From Alternaria dauci (Eukaryota > Ascomycota > Dothideomycetes > Pleosporales > Pleosporaceae), in the NCBI RefSeq assembly GCF_042100115.1, contig NC_091273.1, positions 2,728,001 to 2,792,000 on the forward strand: 64,000 nucleotides of DNA, written 5' to 3'. A program made the translations under genes and the position numbers. Below are positions 10,579-20,019 of this stretch, piece after piece (position 1 is the first letter of the stretch; each line of letters begins with the position of its first letter). The notes beneath the pieces were generated by a model. It worked only from the letters and a program-made list of their open reading frames with translations. It was not told the origin of the DNA and did no database searches.

Positions 10579-11457
10579 TTACTCCGGCTTTCCAAGAATG
10601 CCGCGGGCCATGTGGCGCTTGCGGAGGTTGTACTCAACGGCGCGCTTCTTAGCGGCAGCGCTCTGGGTCACGGCTCCGGAGCCACCAAAAGGACCAGCGA
10701 GCGCTGCGTTCTGCATGCGGACGATGCAGACGTTGGTCGCACCACCGGCGGTACCCTGGCAAACCATACCAGCGGGCATTTGAACCTTGACGGGGAAGTC
10801 CATAGTGGACGCGGCAGAGAGACCTCCAATACCGATACCGGGGACGTTCTGGGTGACAGTGGCGTCCTGGAAGGCAGCAGGGTCGGTTCCACCGGATGTA
10901 GGGTCGATCTGAGCGGTCAGGGCACCGGCACCGTCCTGGTTGACTTGGTGGAAGGTCATGGTGATTGTGCCGTCGTCGGCAGTGGTAGGAAGACCAGTGG
11001 AAGCTCCAGTTCCTGCAGCAGCGGCTACACCCTGCTCGACGGTCCCCTTGGGAGTCTTGGTGCCAGCAGCAGAAGCTGCGCCTGCGCCTCCTGCGCCACC
11101 AGCACCGCCGGTAAGAGCGTCGAGAAGACCACGCTTGTTGTTGGCAGCAGCACCAGCACCAGTAGCAGCGCCGCCGGCACCTCCAGCCATGAACATGGCG
11201 ATAGCGGCGCCAGCGTCGACGGGACCGCCACCCTGAGTGCGTCCAAGAGCAGACGCCTTGCCACCCATCTCGCCGGCACGGATGATGGAAGTATCCGCCT
11301 CAGAGCCGCACAGGGGAGAAGCGCAGTCACGGGGAGTACCATCCTGGACGGAGAGACCAGGCATGTTTACACCATTGGCACCCTGGACCTGAGTGATGAC
11401 GCCGTGAGCCTGGACGGAGGCGGCAATAGCAGCAATGGCGGCGAGAGAGTAACGCAT
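10579..11457 (-). CDS. Egh16-like (DUF3129) secreted protein (292 aa)
   Basis: Single exon, ATG at 11457. Signal peptide MRYSLAAIAAIAASVQA; predicted cleavage leaves His18 at the mature N-terminus (HGVITQVQGANGVNMPGLSV). This start, the PRDCASPLCGSEADTSIIR segment and the MPAGMVCQG...NVCIVRMQNAALAGPFGG region match my memory of the Egh16/Gas1/MAS family, which in plant-pathogenic fungi is expressed in appressoria. The centre is Gly/Ala-rich low complexity (about residues 75-150). The C-terminus has two dibasic sites (AAKKR and LRKR) that Kex2-type proteases could cut. A family-level role in infection is established for some members; the role here is inferred. A 313-codon ORF on the other strand over the same DNA is a shadow of its GC-rich codons. 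Confidence 0.85.
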   Translation of the reverse strand: MRYSLAAIAAIAASVQAHGVITQVQGANGVNMPGLSVQDGTPRDCASPLCGSEADTSIIRAGEMGGKASALGRTQGGGPVDAGAAIAMFMAGGAGGAATGAGAAANNKRGLLDALTGGAGGAGGAGAASAAGTKTPKGTVEQGVAAAAGTGASTGLPTTADDGTITMTFHQVNQDGAGALTAQIDPTSGGTDPAAFQDATVTQNVPGIGIGGLSAASTMDFPVKVQMPAGMVCQGTAGGATNVCIVRMQNAALAGPFGGSGAVTQSAAAKKRAVEYNLRKRHMARGILGKPE

Positions 11458-12857
11458 CTTGATGGATATGGAGTTGGACTATAGAAAGGCTGTTGAAGAT
11501 TGGAAAACAAGAACTGTGATGTCGAAAGGATCGATCGGGAAAGATGTAAACGAGTAGTGAATTAAGCAAGCGACCGGCGCAAGAATGTAATTAGAAGAAT
11601 GGAAAAGAAGAAAGAAGCGAGTCTGGTTGATTAGATTGTTGAGTGATGGTGATATCGACTCTGGGAGGATGAGCAGAGTGGTTTATATACAACTCTCTGA
11701 TGGCGCCTTTGACGCTGCTGAAAGCTTAGCATAGACACAAGCATTCACCGCTCTGCATCTCCGATCCAACAAGGAATGATTGTGCCTGTGGCCCCTTGTT
11801 GCCATGGCCAAACAAGACGATGGCGGTAGAAGAGGCTGTGATACTGTAAGCACAGACTCGGACTGGAGAGCTGAGACGGTGTCAGTCGAACGATGGTCAG
11901 GGTTACTCCACTCTGATCCATCCCGCTAGGATATCCACTACGGGAAGATCGTCTCCAGAAGCTTGGTTGAGGATTTTGCTGAGTCTTGTTCGGGACAGCA
12001 ATGCTGCGTTGTGGCAGTGCGCATTGACGTTTGGTATCTGAGAAGGCACATCACCCGCAGATGTGTATCAGTAGCCAAGTTTCGTTCTAGAGTCGGCGAT
12101 CGAAACAGTAACACGAAAAGATTGTTTCGCCGGTACACGCGTTCCACTCGTTGCTGCCATGTTCGAGCTTTGCGCAGTTGCATGTATTTCGCGATCGCAT
12201 ACCAGAAGAAAGCAGCAAAAAGGTCGCTCGCCGTTACCGGCAACTACTCACCGCCTTGTCGTTCGTGAACGGTTAGCTAGCAACCCGGCCGAGGTAAAAG
12301 GCGATGGTCGTTTCAGTAGCAAGTTTTGAAACTCTAAAGTTTAGCAGCGTTCGAGGGTTAGCGCGTTGCTTCTTGCCTCAACCTTAGTCCCGGTTGTTCC
12401 CGAAACCGTGGAGCAGCCTCAAGCACGACTCGACATGATCACCTGCTCCACTGCAGCACTGTAATAGCAAAAAGGTTTTGGTCGTGACAGTTTCGAGAAC
12501 ATGGAGCGGTGAGATGGTCAGTTTCTTTGATTGCAGTGCTTGCCTCACGCTGCAGCTACTGCCCCATATCTTGGGGCTCTTACAAGCCTTGTCAGAGCCG
12601 GACGGACAGTAGCGAAACACCTTGGAAGGCGATGGCATGATATTCCGTTTCCAGAACCTGCATCTTGCTCGACCGCCTGAAAACCCACCGTCACTGTCAA
12701 CAACACCCGTCATGTGCGCAGGCAAGCCTTGATCAGTAAACGAGTGCACCTCTCTTCTCCCTATTGATCAACTACATGTCGATCTCTAGCACCCACAATC
12801 TTTTCTTGCAACACGGCTCTCCGCTTCCTTCTTCTTCATCTTCTTCCTGGCCAACTT
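11458..12857. other. Intergenic, 1.4 kb promoter region
   Basis: Upstream of the Egh16-like gene and downstream of the CNOT11-like gene. A 121-codon minus-strand ORF (12384-12749) and a 101-codon pair near 11940-12268 have no recognisable features. Apart from the TATA box I see nothing firm. Confidence 0.5.
11682..11689 (-). promoter_or_regulatory. Putative TATA box of the Egh16-like gene
   Basis: TATATAAA on the coding strand, about 225 bp upstream of the start codon, which would imply a long 5' UTR. Pattern match only. Confidence 0.45.
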
Positions 12858-13997
12858 CTAGTGACCCAACTGTCCTTGTGCCCAAGCCCGGAAGTCCCTA
12901 ACTTCTTTGATCCATACATATCGTACGCATATCTCCTGGAGCTCAAAGAAGAGTGATGCCGCTTCCAAGAAACCCTTGCTGATCGAGCTCTTAATGAAAA
13001 GCAACAGTATTACGACCGCTCGGGTCTGCGCTTCCTTTCCGTACTCTACGATCGGGGTCCCATTGCCAACGCCGTTGGCGGTCCCGTTGGTCGTTGTATC
13101 CTGATGTGAGGTTGGAGGGGGCGCCTCCATCTTCTCTATGAGCCGCAGTGCGTGCTGTATATAGTGGAGGGTAACGTCCTGACCGTTTACACCGAGTTCT
13201 TCGAAGGTGCGGCTGACGTGAAGTTTGGTGAGAAAGTCGAGAGACGAGATCTCGAGCGGAAGGTGTGCGAGTTCTTGAACGGCTTGTTCGGGGTCTTCCT
13301 TGAGCTTTCGAAGCATAACGTCGTCCCAGGACTGTGAGCCATCAAGTGCTTGCACCTGATCCTTATGCAGTGACTTCTTCTCTTTCGCCGTTGGTACGGG
13401 CTCTTGAGCAGGCTGCTCAGAAGCTTGTACTTGCGGCTCGGGCAGCTTGTCCCAGACGGTTTCCTCAACAAGCATCCGCATGTACGGTAGCAGATCGAAT
13501 GCTTCGAGCGTATCTTCGTTGGGTAGGCTCGCAAGCACCATTTGTGGCGTCGCTTGTGCAGACGATGGTGCCTGCGATAGTAAGGTTATGATGTATCTCG
13601 CCCTGGTTTTCCGAATGTCCGTTGCAGTGGGCCCAGCCTTCGTGCCGTTGCTGTTGGCCGTATCTACCTGCTCCAGGGCTGACTGCTCTTTAAGCTGCAT
13701 AAGAGCCTCCACCCAGTGCGTCAAGAAAGGCTTGTATCTCATAGGAACCTCCTCGTTCCCCTTCCAGAGCTTGTACTCGCAGTTTAAGATGACTACAAGC
13801 ACCTCTATACTTGGCTCTACTTCCGCGCGTTTGGCGTATGCATCGAGCGTGATCTTTACCCTCATCGACTGATCGAAGGGCGTGGCATCGATGTTTAGCG
13901 AGTGAGAAGCAGCGTCAAGATCGCGGATCGCGTCGCCGTTTAGTTTGGTCGGGTCGCTGAGGGCGTTGATTTCGGCGGCGGTAAGTGTGTCGCTCAT
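12858..13997 (-). CDS. CNOT11-like CCR4-NOT complex subunit (379 aa)
   Basis: Single exon, ATG at 13997. The C-terminal third (about residues 225-375) resembles my recollection of animal CNOT11 (DUF2363): a DPEQAVQELAHLPL segment, a central HVSRTFEELGVNGQDV stretch, then RAVVILLLFIKSSISKG and LFFELQEICVRYVWIKEV, in the same order as the human protein. The N-terminal part is a helical region (residues 30-110) followed by a Gln/Glu/Pro-rich linker (190-215). There is no signal peptide or membrane segment. CNOT11 in animals docks CNOT10 onto the CCR4-NOT scaffold that deadenylates mRNA. This identification rests on remembered sequence; a structure or profile search should settle it. The other possibility is a conserved fungal protein of unknown function. 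Confidence 0.6.
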   Translation of the reverse strand: MSDTLTAAEINALSDPTKLNGDAIRDLDAASHSLNIDATPFDQSMRVKITLDAYAKRAEVEPSIEVLVVILNCEYKLWKGNEEVPMRYKPFLTHWVEALMQLKEQSALEQVDTANSNGTKAGPTATDIRKTRARYIITLLSQAPSSAQATPQMVLASLPNEDTLEAFDLLPYMRMLVEETVWDKLPEPQVQASEQPAQEPVPTAKEKKSLHKDQVQALDGSQSWDDVMLRKLKEDPEQAVQELAHLPLEISSLDFLTKLHVSRTFEELGVNGQDVTLHYIQHALRLIEKMEAPPPTSHQDTTTNGTANGVGNGTPIVEYGKEAQTRAVVILLLFIKSSISKGFLEAASLFFELQEICVRYVWIKEVRDFRAWAQGQLGH

Positions 13998-14720
13998 ATT
14001 GGGCGGTATTTATATCGCGCCTTGCGCTTCGAACGATAGGAATGTGGTGAGTGATACGTTTCGGACTGGATGGAATACATAAGGGTCGAAATGGGTGAGA
14101 TGTCACGGTCGTGAGTGCTTTTGCGGAGCGCGTGAAGCTTGGAAAGAACAGCGAGGCACATGCCAAGCATTGCATCGTGCCTTTGGTTCAGCCACACATC
14201 GGACTGGGGAAATGACCAAAACACGATGTGCCTAAGATGAACGTCAGCTCTACTGTTGTAATCTCTGCATCAAGTCGGAGCCCAATAAAACTTTGATCCA
14301 ATAGGAACATAGCAAAATTCAGTTTACAGTCACGCAAACTTCATGGAAGACAACTCATAAAAATGTTCATAAAATGTTGGGTTATTCTCATTACATCACG
14401 GTCGTAAGAACACACCAGGATACTCTCAAGAAAGCTCAAGCGAGTCCTGGGGAACCAAGACGCCATGACCTAAAATTATTCATAACATTACAGACAAGCC
14501 AAGCCAAACCAAACCGCCCCCAATCAGCCGGGAGCTCCGGCATATCCGGACAGCCCCATGTTAAGTAGTACCTAGCACTGTGGGTATCGATATATGTCGG
14601 CGGAGGTTGAATGTTGGTGGATGCTGGCACTGGCGCAAAAAGATGAAGATGGGTATCGTGATATGACTTTGTTCGTCAAGCCGCTACTGCGGAATCGTGA
14701 AAGGTGTTTGCGCGCCCCCG
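13998..14720. other. Intergenic
   Basis: Upstream of the CNOT11-like gene and downstream of pmp3. Short ORFs only; nothing recognised. Confidence 0.5.
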
Positions 14721-15005
14721 CTAAAATTTGAATATGATGTACAGGGCGTGAATGATACCCTGGAATGGTCGTTAGTACAACGTTGACGGGTGGTGTGCAG
14801 CCCGGAACTCACCGGAATGTAACCGAGGACAGTCAAGAGGATGTTGATGAGGAAATCAGCGTTGCATCCGCGCTCGAGGAAGACACCTAGAGGAGGCAGG
14901 ATGATGGCAAGGAGAATCTTGCAGATGTCGCTAGAGATGGTTAGCATCGACGTTTTGGCTGCGCTGGGAGGTGCCGAAGCTGACATACCTGGCGGTGAAA
15001 GGCAT
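14721..15005 (-). CDS. pmp3: Pmp3-family plasma membrane proteolipid (57 aa)
   Basis: Three exons: 15005-14989 (17 nt), 14930-14813 and 14759-14721, with introns of 58 and 53 bp. Splicing gives MPFTASDICK, then ILLAIILPPLGVFLERGC, then a second hydrophobic span and the ending GIIHALYIIFKF. This is the full standard length of the family (about 55-60 aa) with two transmembrane helices. Both junctions are phase-correct (AG|C gives Ser6; the CCG|GGT junction is phase 0). Pmp3 proteins modulate plasma-membrane potential and salt tolerance, and are usually stress-induced in fungi. The unspliced reading gives a misleading 100-codon ORF. Confidence 0.95.
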
Positions 15006-16186
15006 GTTGGGTGTGTTGGAGTTGTTTTCGTGTGGAAAGAGCTTGTCTAGTAACGGAGAGGTGTTTGGAATGTAGACTGATGAGTTGTGCCAAACAGCGG
15101 GAGCCAGGTTAGTATTTATGGCAGTGACGCAGGCAGCTCATGACCACAAGAGTGACGTAGCCGGTGAAGTTTGGCAGGGAAATCGCTTGGTGCCGCATAG
15201 CCGGTTTTGGCGCCACACCCTGTGGCTGACGTATACGCGTCCGAGTCTTCCGATTCACAAACCAAGTTGCGCCTTCAGTCTTCCAAGCAGCGCTTTCAGG
15301 TGGAAATTGCATGTCAAGCCACCTGGGTGACGCATGCCACGTTCTGAGGCTGTGGAGAAGCGCATCGCCCGACCTGATCTACCCTACATTCACTTGCGGA
15401 TGTGTTTCCGGCAGCCTCATTGATTAAACGTCCATGTCCATGGACGGTCAAAGAAACTCTTGGCTCGTAGTCTAGCCCCATGCACCAGCCACAAGGGCTG
15501 CGCAAGCTCGACGGCCATGTGCCGTCGATACGTCAATCTGTGGCGTCGGCTCTATTCATAGCTCGAAGTGGCTAAAATCTGGGGTTAGTCGACGGCCTAC
15601 TGAAGCGTTTGTTCCACCTTGGCTGCGCCTGCTTGAACCTCTGGTTGGCGTCAAGTGGCGCATCTCCGCTATTTTCTCTCATAAAGTCCCTAGCGATGAG
15701 CAGTTCAGAGTCCTGCATGGATAGATCGCCGGCCAGCTTGGCACTGTGCACTGTCCGAGGAACATGCCGCCGGTGTGTGGCCGGAATCGATCGGAATTGC
15801 TTTACCCATCGAGGAATCGAGATGCTGTGCACAAAACACAAGAGATCTGCGATAACGTCACAGTACGGCCGCTAGAGAACGCAGTGAATCGTACCATGAC
15901 AGAAACTATTGCCTCGGAGAAGTTGACACACAGAACGTAATTGTTCCAATCCAGGTCAACTATAGCAATACCATCCCTTCGGTACGTGCGAGGAGTCATA
16001 TCCTCTGCCATAGCTTTTTTACTCTGTTTGCGATTGAATATCTATGTATTCACTTACATTAACATACACACAAAACGGAGGGCAAGTGTCAAAGAAAACT
16101 GGGATATCATTCGTCGGGTATCAATCGAAAATGCCATCAAGCGTGGCCGTCCTCCCCAAAGTAGACCTTCATAGTATCGCTACAGC
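15006..16186. other. Intergenic, 1.2 kb
   Basis: Promoter of pmp3 and 3' side of the CsbD-like gene. Small ORFs on both strands overlap one another; no gene supported. Confidence 0.5.
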
Positions 16187-16783
16187 TTAGCGCCTCTCAG
16201 CCTCAGCCTGCTTCTGCAAGTCCGCCTCCACACCCCTCTGCCTCGCCTTTCCCTCGTCATGCTGCCGTTGCGCCGCTTCCTTTTGCTCCGCATTACCGGT
16301 CAAACCTGCAACAGCGCCGCCCACCGCACCACCCAGCCTATCTCCGAGGCCCTTGCCCAGGTCGTTGACCTGGCCAGCAGCTTCTTGCTCCTTGCCCTCC
16401 TTGTTCTGCTGGATGCCCTGCTGCTTGAGGCCCTCGGCACCGACAAGGCCTCCGAGCGCTTCTTTGGCGGCGCCCACGTTCTGGTTCCATGAGCCCTCGG
16501 TGCGATCCGAGTTGTCTTTTGCGACACCGCCGGAGGGAGTTACGGAGATGGGGCCAGCTTTGGCGGCTGAGTGGGAGAGGTCATGTTCGGCGGCCGCGGT
16601 GTCTTTGCGGCTCTCGCCTTGAACCTGGTAGAAGTCAGTATAGATATCTAAATGACAAGAAACAGAGAGACTTGCCTTGTCGGCGGTGTTACCCGTCAGA
16701 GAGCCGATGGCGCTCTGGACAGCGCCTGTGGCTTTGTCCAAGTAGGACTGAGGAGTCGAAGTCTGGTCTTTGGTCGAAGACAT
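16187..16783 (-). CDS. CsbD-like stress protein (181 aa spliced)
   Basis: ATG at 16783. The frame is open throughout, but family logic predicts an intron at 16625-16675 (51 nt) with a GC donor (AAG|GCAAGT) and a CAG acceptor, joining GNTADK to VQGESRKD. CsbD-like proteins have this NTADK-x-GE-x-RKD signature. Retention would insert 17 residues without a stop. The protein is small, very hydrophilic and rich in Ala, Gly, Gln and Glu. One region resembling a second CsbD copy (GSLTGN / AGLTGNAEQKEAA) lies near the C-terminus. There is no signal peptide. Fungal CsbD-like proteins are usually induced by stress or starvation and their biochemical role is unknown. The CRE and TATA element upstream fit a stress-regulated promoter. 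Confidence 0.8.
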   Translation of the reverse strand: MSSTKDQTSTPQSYLDKATGAVQSAIGSLTGNTADKASLSVSCHLDIYTDFYQVQGESRKDTAAAEHDLSHSAAKAGPISVTPSGGVAKDNSDRTEGSWNQNVGAAKEALGGLVGAEGLKQQGIQQNKEGKEQEAAGQVNDLGKGLGDRLGGAVGGAVAGLTGNAEQKEAAQRQHDEGKARQRGVEADLQKQAEAERR

Positions 16784-16880
16784 GGTCGTGTAGTTATCTT
16801 TATCGTGTGGATTGGAGATATTGAGTGTATCTGAGAGAGTTGTGATTGTTTTAACCCATGAGTCGTCGTCGTAGCGGCAT

Positions 16881-16887
16881 TATATAT
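16881..16887 (-). promoter_or_regulatory. Putative TATA box of the CsbD-like gene
   Basis: TATATAT about 100 bp upstream of the start codon. Confidence 0.5.
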
Positions 16888-16927
16888 CCATCTGTTTATT
16901 TGGCAAGATGGTGGAGCATGTGAAGTA

Positions 16928-16935
16928 TGACGTCA
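16928..16935. promoter_or_regulatory. CRE / Atf1-CREB-type site TGACGTCA
   Basis: Perfect palindromic TGACGTCA about 145 bp upstream of the CsbD-like start and 40 bp upstream of its TATA. bZIP Atf1/CREB factors bind this motif in fungi; use here is inferred. Confidence 0.55.
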
Positions 16936-17303
16936 CGCCCCACGCGTTGGGCTGTTGCAACGCGCAACTTTGCCCTGCGCGGGAGATCTGACGAAGGTGG
17001 CGTCTGGAAACGCGACATGTGCAATGGTCGTGGTCTGTTTCAGAACATTCGTGGGTCTAGATGACAGCGCTTTTGGGATCAACTGATCTTTTGCCATGTA
17101 CTATGATGCAATTTTCAAATTTCACCGAGCAAACGCCGGCAAACCATGGCACAGTAACTCATAGCCAATGCGTGGTGGGCAGAGAGCAAATTGCTACTCT
17201 ATGGAGATTTATTGGCTTTTACCAATGTGTCGAGACGGGTATGTTGCACCAAATCCAAACGCCAGAAAAGAAACGCTTTTGGGCCCTGGAGGTTTCTCAC
17301 CCA

Positions 17304-18835
17304 TCACCAATGACAGATACCTCCCTCGCTATCATCAACACTCCAAGTGCCAGCCAGACCAACAATCTCAACTTGCCCGTTGAAACCCTCTGCAATCTTG
17401 CCTAGCCGTGCAACGCCATCATCAACGCCAAAGGACGCACCGATCTCTGCTGGCCCGTTGTTGAGTAGTCGCTTTGCCCACGCATCGATTGCTGGCTCGC
17501 CCGTCTCATCACGCGCTTGCTTCAGGAACGGGATCAAAGCTGTTCCTCCGGTACCACGGAGCTTCTTGCTTCCAGTACGGGCCACAGTGTTGGCGAGGTT
17601 GACGCGCTGGTTGTTTGCTTGCTTGGGCGACACCGATCGGGCGTGTGACTGTGTCTCACGGGACTTGATGATGATATACCGCGAGACGAGCTGGATGTGC
17701 TTGTCCCGCAAGCTTCGCAGCATGGCTAGACATGCATCGTAGGCAGTGGTAAGCGCCCGATCCTTGCAGTTTGCCGTAACGTATTCTCGGATGTTTGCAA
17801 CGCTTTCCATGTGTTCTAGGAAGCGACGGTGTGGCCCAGGCATATAGTTTCGCATATCCTGGATGAAACCATGCGCAGGTCCAGATGAAGCAGGGTTTCC
17901 TATGTTGGTCTGCTTCTCACCAGTGGGCCTATGCTCAACCCCTAGGACAATGTCGAAGAACTGGATGGTCGAGCTCTGGGCGTTACTGCCGCCACTGAAC
18001 TGCACATATGGTTGTTGACCGGTGCCGTCGTCGAACATGACTCCGTTCGGAAGGCCCGCGTCCGCCATGTTCTTACTTCCAGCTAGGAATGGTCGGATGC
18101 GGTGATAGAATACGTGCGGGTCGCAGCTCTCGTACATGCGCTCCAAAAGAGCGCCTATCTCATCAAGTCTCTCGGCAAAAGACCGTAGACACTGCACGAC
18201 TGTCTTGCTGTCGTTACGTCTGGCTGCCGCGATAGCTTCAATCATCATCGGGATAACTGGTCCAGCTCTCGCCTCTATCGCTACAGATACCAGGTAGAAC
18301 CATGATTCGTCCATCGAGCCAGTGAAGGTCATGTGTGTTGCAAGGTTGTCCAGTGTATCCATGGGCTCGCCATCAAACATAGGTCGCCAATTCCACAAGC
18401 ACACCCCTGCAAAGGTTGCCACTGGTGGTAGTTCTAGGTGTCTGCACGTTTCCATGAACGGTATCGAGATAGAGGGCGGGACAATCTGCACAGCATCGTT
18501 AGCAATGCAACACACCCGAATATGCGGACTATCGGATGACTTACATCAGCTGGCTTGTCACCACCCCAAACATACGCATGGGCAATGAATCCTAGGATGG
18601 AATAGGCTCGCTGCCACTCAGCCTTTGTAAGAAGGAGGTCGGTCTCGAGTACTGGAAGCGCATCTACTATCCGACGCAGCCGCTTGGCGAGGATCAAACT
18701 CTGGAAGTTGCGTACAATCGTCTCCCATGGCTGGTAGTAGCGATCTGGCAGAATGTCGATGGGTATCTCATCGGGCAAAAAGCCGTTCCGAGCGGATATG
18801 TCATAGTCGCCCAACCGAGGTAGAGCAGGAAGCAT
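17304..18835 (-). CDS. bna2: Indoleamine 2,3-dioxygenase (490 aa)
   Basis: Exons 18835-18545 and 18485-17304, with a 59-bp intron at a phase-0 junction (KPAD|IVPPSI). The fold signature is present: AYVWGGDKPAD, VPPSISIPF, the SMDESWFYLVSVAIEARAGP segment, SGGSNAQSSTIQFFDIVLG and the proximal heme-ligand region PGPHRRFLEHM with His316. IDO opens the indole ring of tryptophan to N-formylkynurenine, the first step of kynurenine and de novo NAD synthesis, using heme and oxygen in the cytosol. The Arg in FYLVS...EARAG and the heme His are both present, so it should be active. The C-terminus (TGGTALIPFLKQARDETG) is also typical. Length is normal for fungal IDO. No kynurenine-pathway neighbour lies in the window. 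Confidence 0.95.
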
Positions 18836-20019
18836 GGTGATGGTGGATGGCGGAATTCAATAGTATCTATGTTAGAGAGACGAGGGTAGAGTGGTACCCA
18901 AGGTGGTCGCTGATTAATAGCTTTTCGCCTTGGAAGGTTGGTGCGCGAGAATGTCGCGTGATGCGATCAGAGCCGGTATATGGATGTACCGTGACCAACG
19001 GCTGTGGAGATAGTCGCCACCTGAGAATTACCCCAGAGGTGATTGAGGGGTTCCCAAATATTTAGAGGCAGGATCGGCTGAGGGTGAAGCAGGTAGAGCC
19101 TAATTATGTGGTGCTGCGTGTGGGCGAAAGGAATCTGGGCTTGTCGGGTAGGCTGTCTCGGAGGCGGGACCTAAACACCAGGCGAGTTGGTTCCGGGTTT
19201 GAAGGAGGGGCTAGGTCCAAAGAACAGTGGGCAAAAAAATAACAGCCGACTCGACCAAGCTGCAACTGGAACACGAACAGTAGTAAAGTCGTCAGAAAAC
19301 AGTGTGAGAGGAGCAGCAGCAGCGACGTTATATTTGCCTTCCGGCCGCGGCTGCGAACTTTGGATTATGTCAAAGATGCAGGCCGAAACGCGCAATGCTC
19401 AGTAATTGCCTAAGAGAAATCCTCGATCCGAGCTGTCCGCGCAATCGGTTTCGTGGGCGTCACGTTGGGTCACATTAGCAATCAGTTTACTCTCAGATTC
19501 GATGATTCCACTATAGGTGGAGGTAGCGCGGCTGGCCGACGGGCTGCTAACTCTCTCTCCACACTAGCGCAGGTGCCCTGCATGCAACGGCTGGCTGCCG
19601 AAATCGGTGAATCGGCCGTTGGGAAGGGAACGCGGGTTAAGCTGTTAAACCCGCAAATGATGGTCGAGACAAGCAACGCAAAGGCTCGATGATGCTTTTC
19701 GCCTCTTGTGATGAGATCACGACGCCAGGATTGAATCTTTGTACAAGGCTGTCCAGCCTCGCCAGCACTATACTCCTCCCCGCAAAACTCCGTTCCTGTA
19801 CTCCGACGCTACTGCAGCGGCAGCAAGCTAATGTCGCAGATCAGGAACCACATGTTGGCCACTGGGCTATATTGTTTCGAGCCGCAATGCGACAGTGGTG
19901 ATGGAATCCGAGATGCGATCCAAGCCACATCAGTAAAGTCCAGCGAAGCAGGATAGAGAACTCTAGAATTGCAGACGAGAACTAAGACATCTACGTCCGT
20001 GTCTCGCAGCAACCCGCCA
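18836..20019. other. Intergenic, 1.2 kb
   Basis: Upstream of IDO and downstream of the Pex23-family gene. Contains several overlapping short ORFs with no signature; nothing called. Confidence 0.5.

Larger units (their letters stand above)
16784..17303. other. Promoter region of the CsbD-like gene
   Basis: Holds the TATA and CRE elements listed separately. The rest is the 3' flank of the IDO gene; no ORF of note. Confidence 0.5.

Noticed and set aside
10543..11484. 313-codon plus-strand ORF
   Set aside because: Antisense to the Egh16-like gene; GC-rich codons of the real gene keep the opposite frame open.
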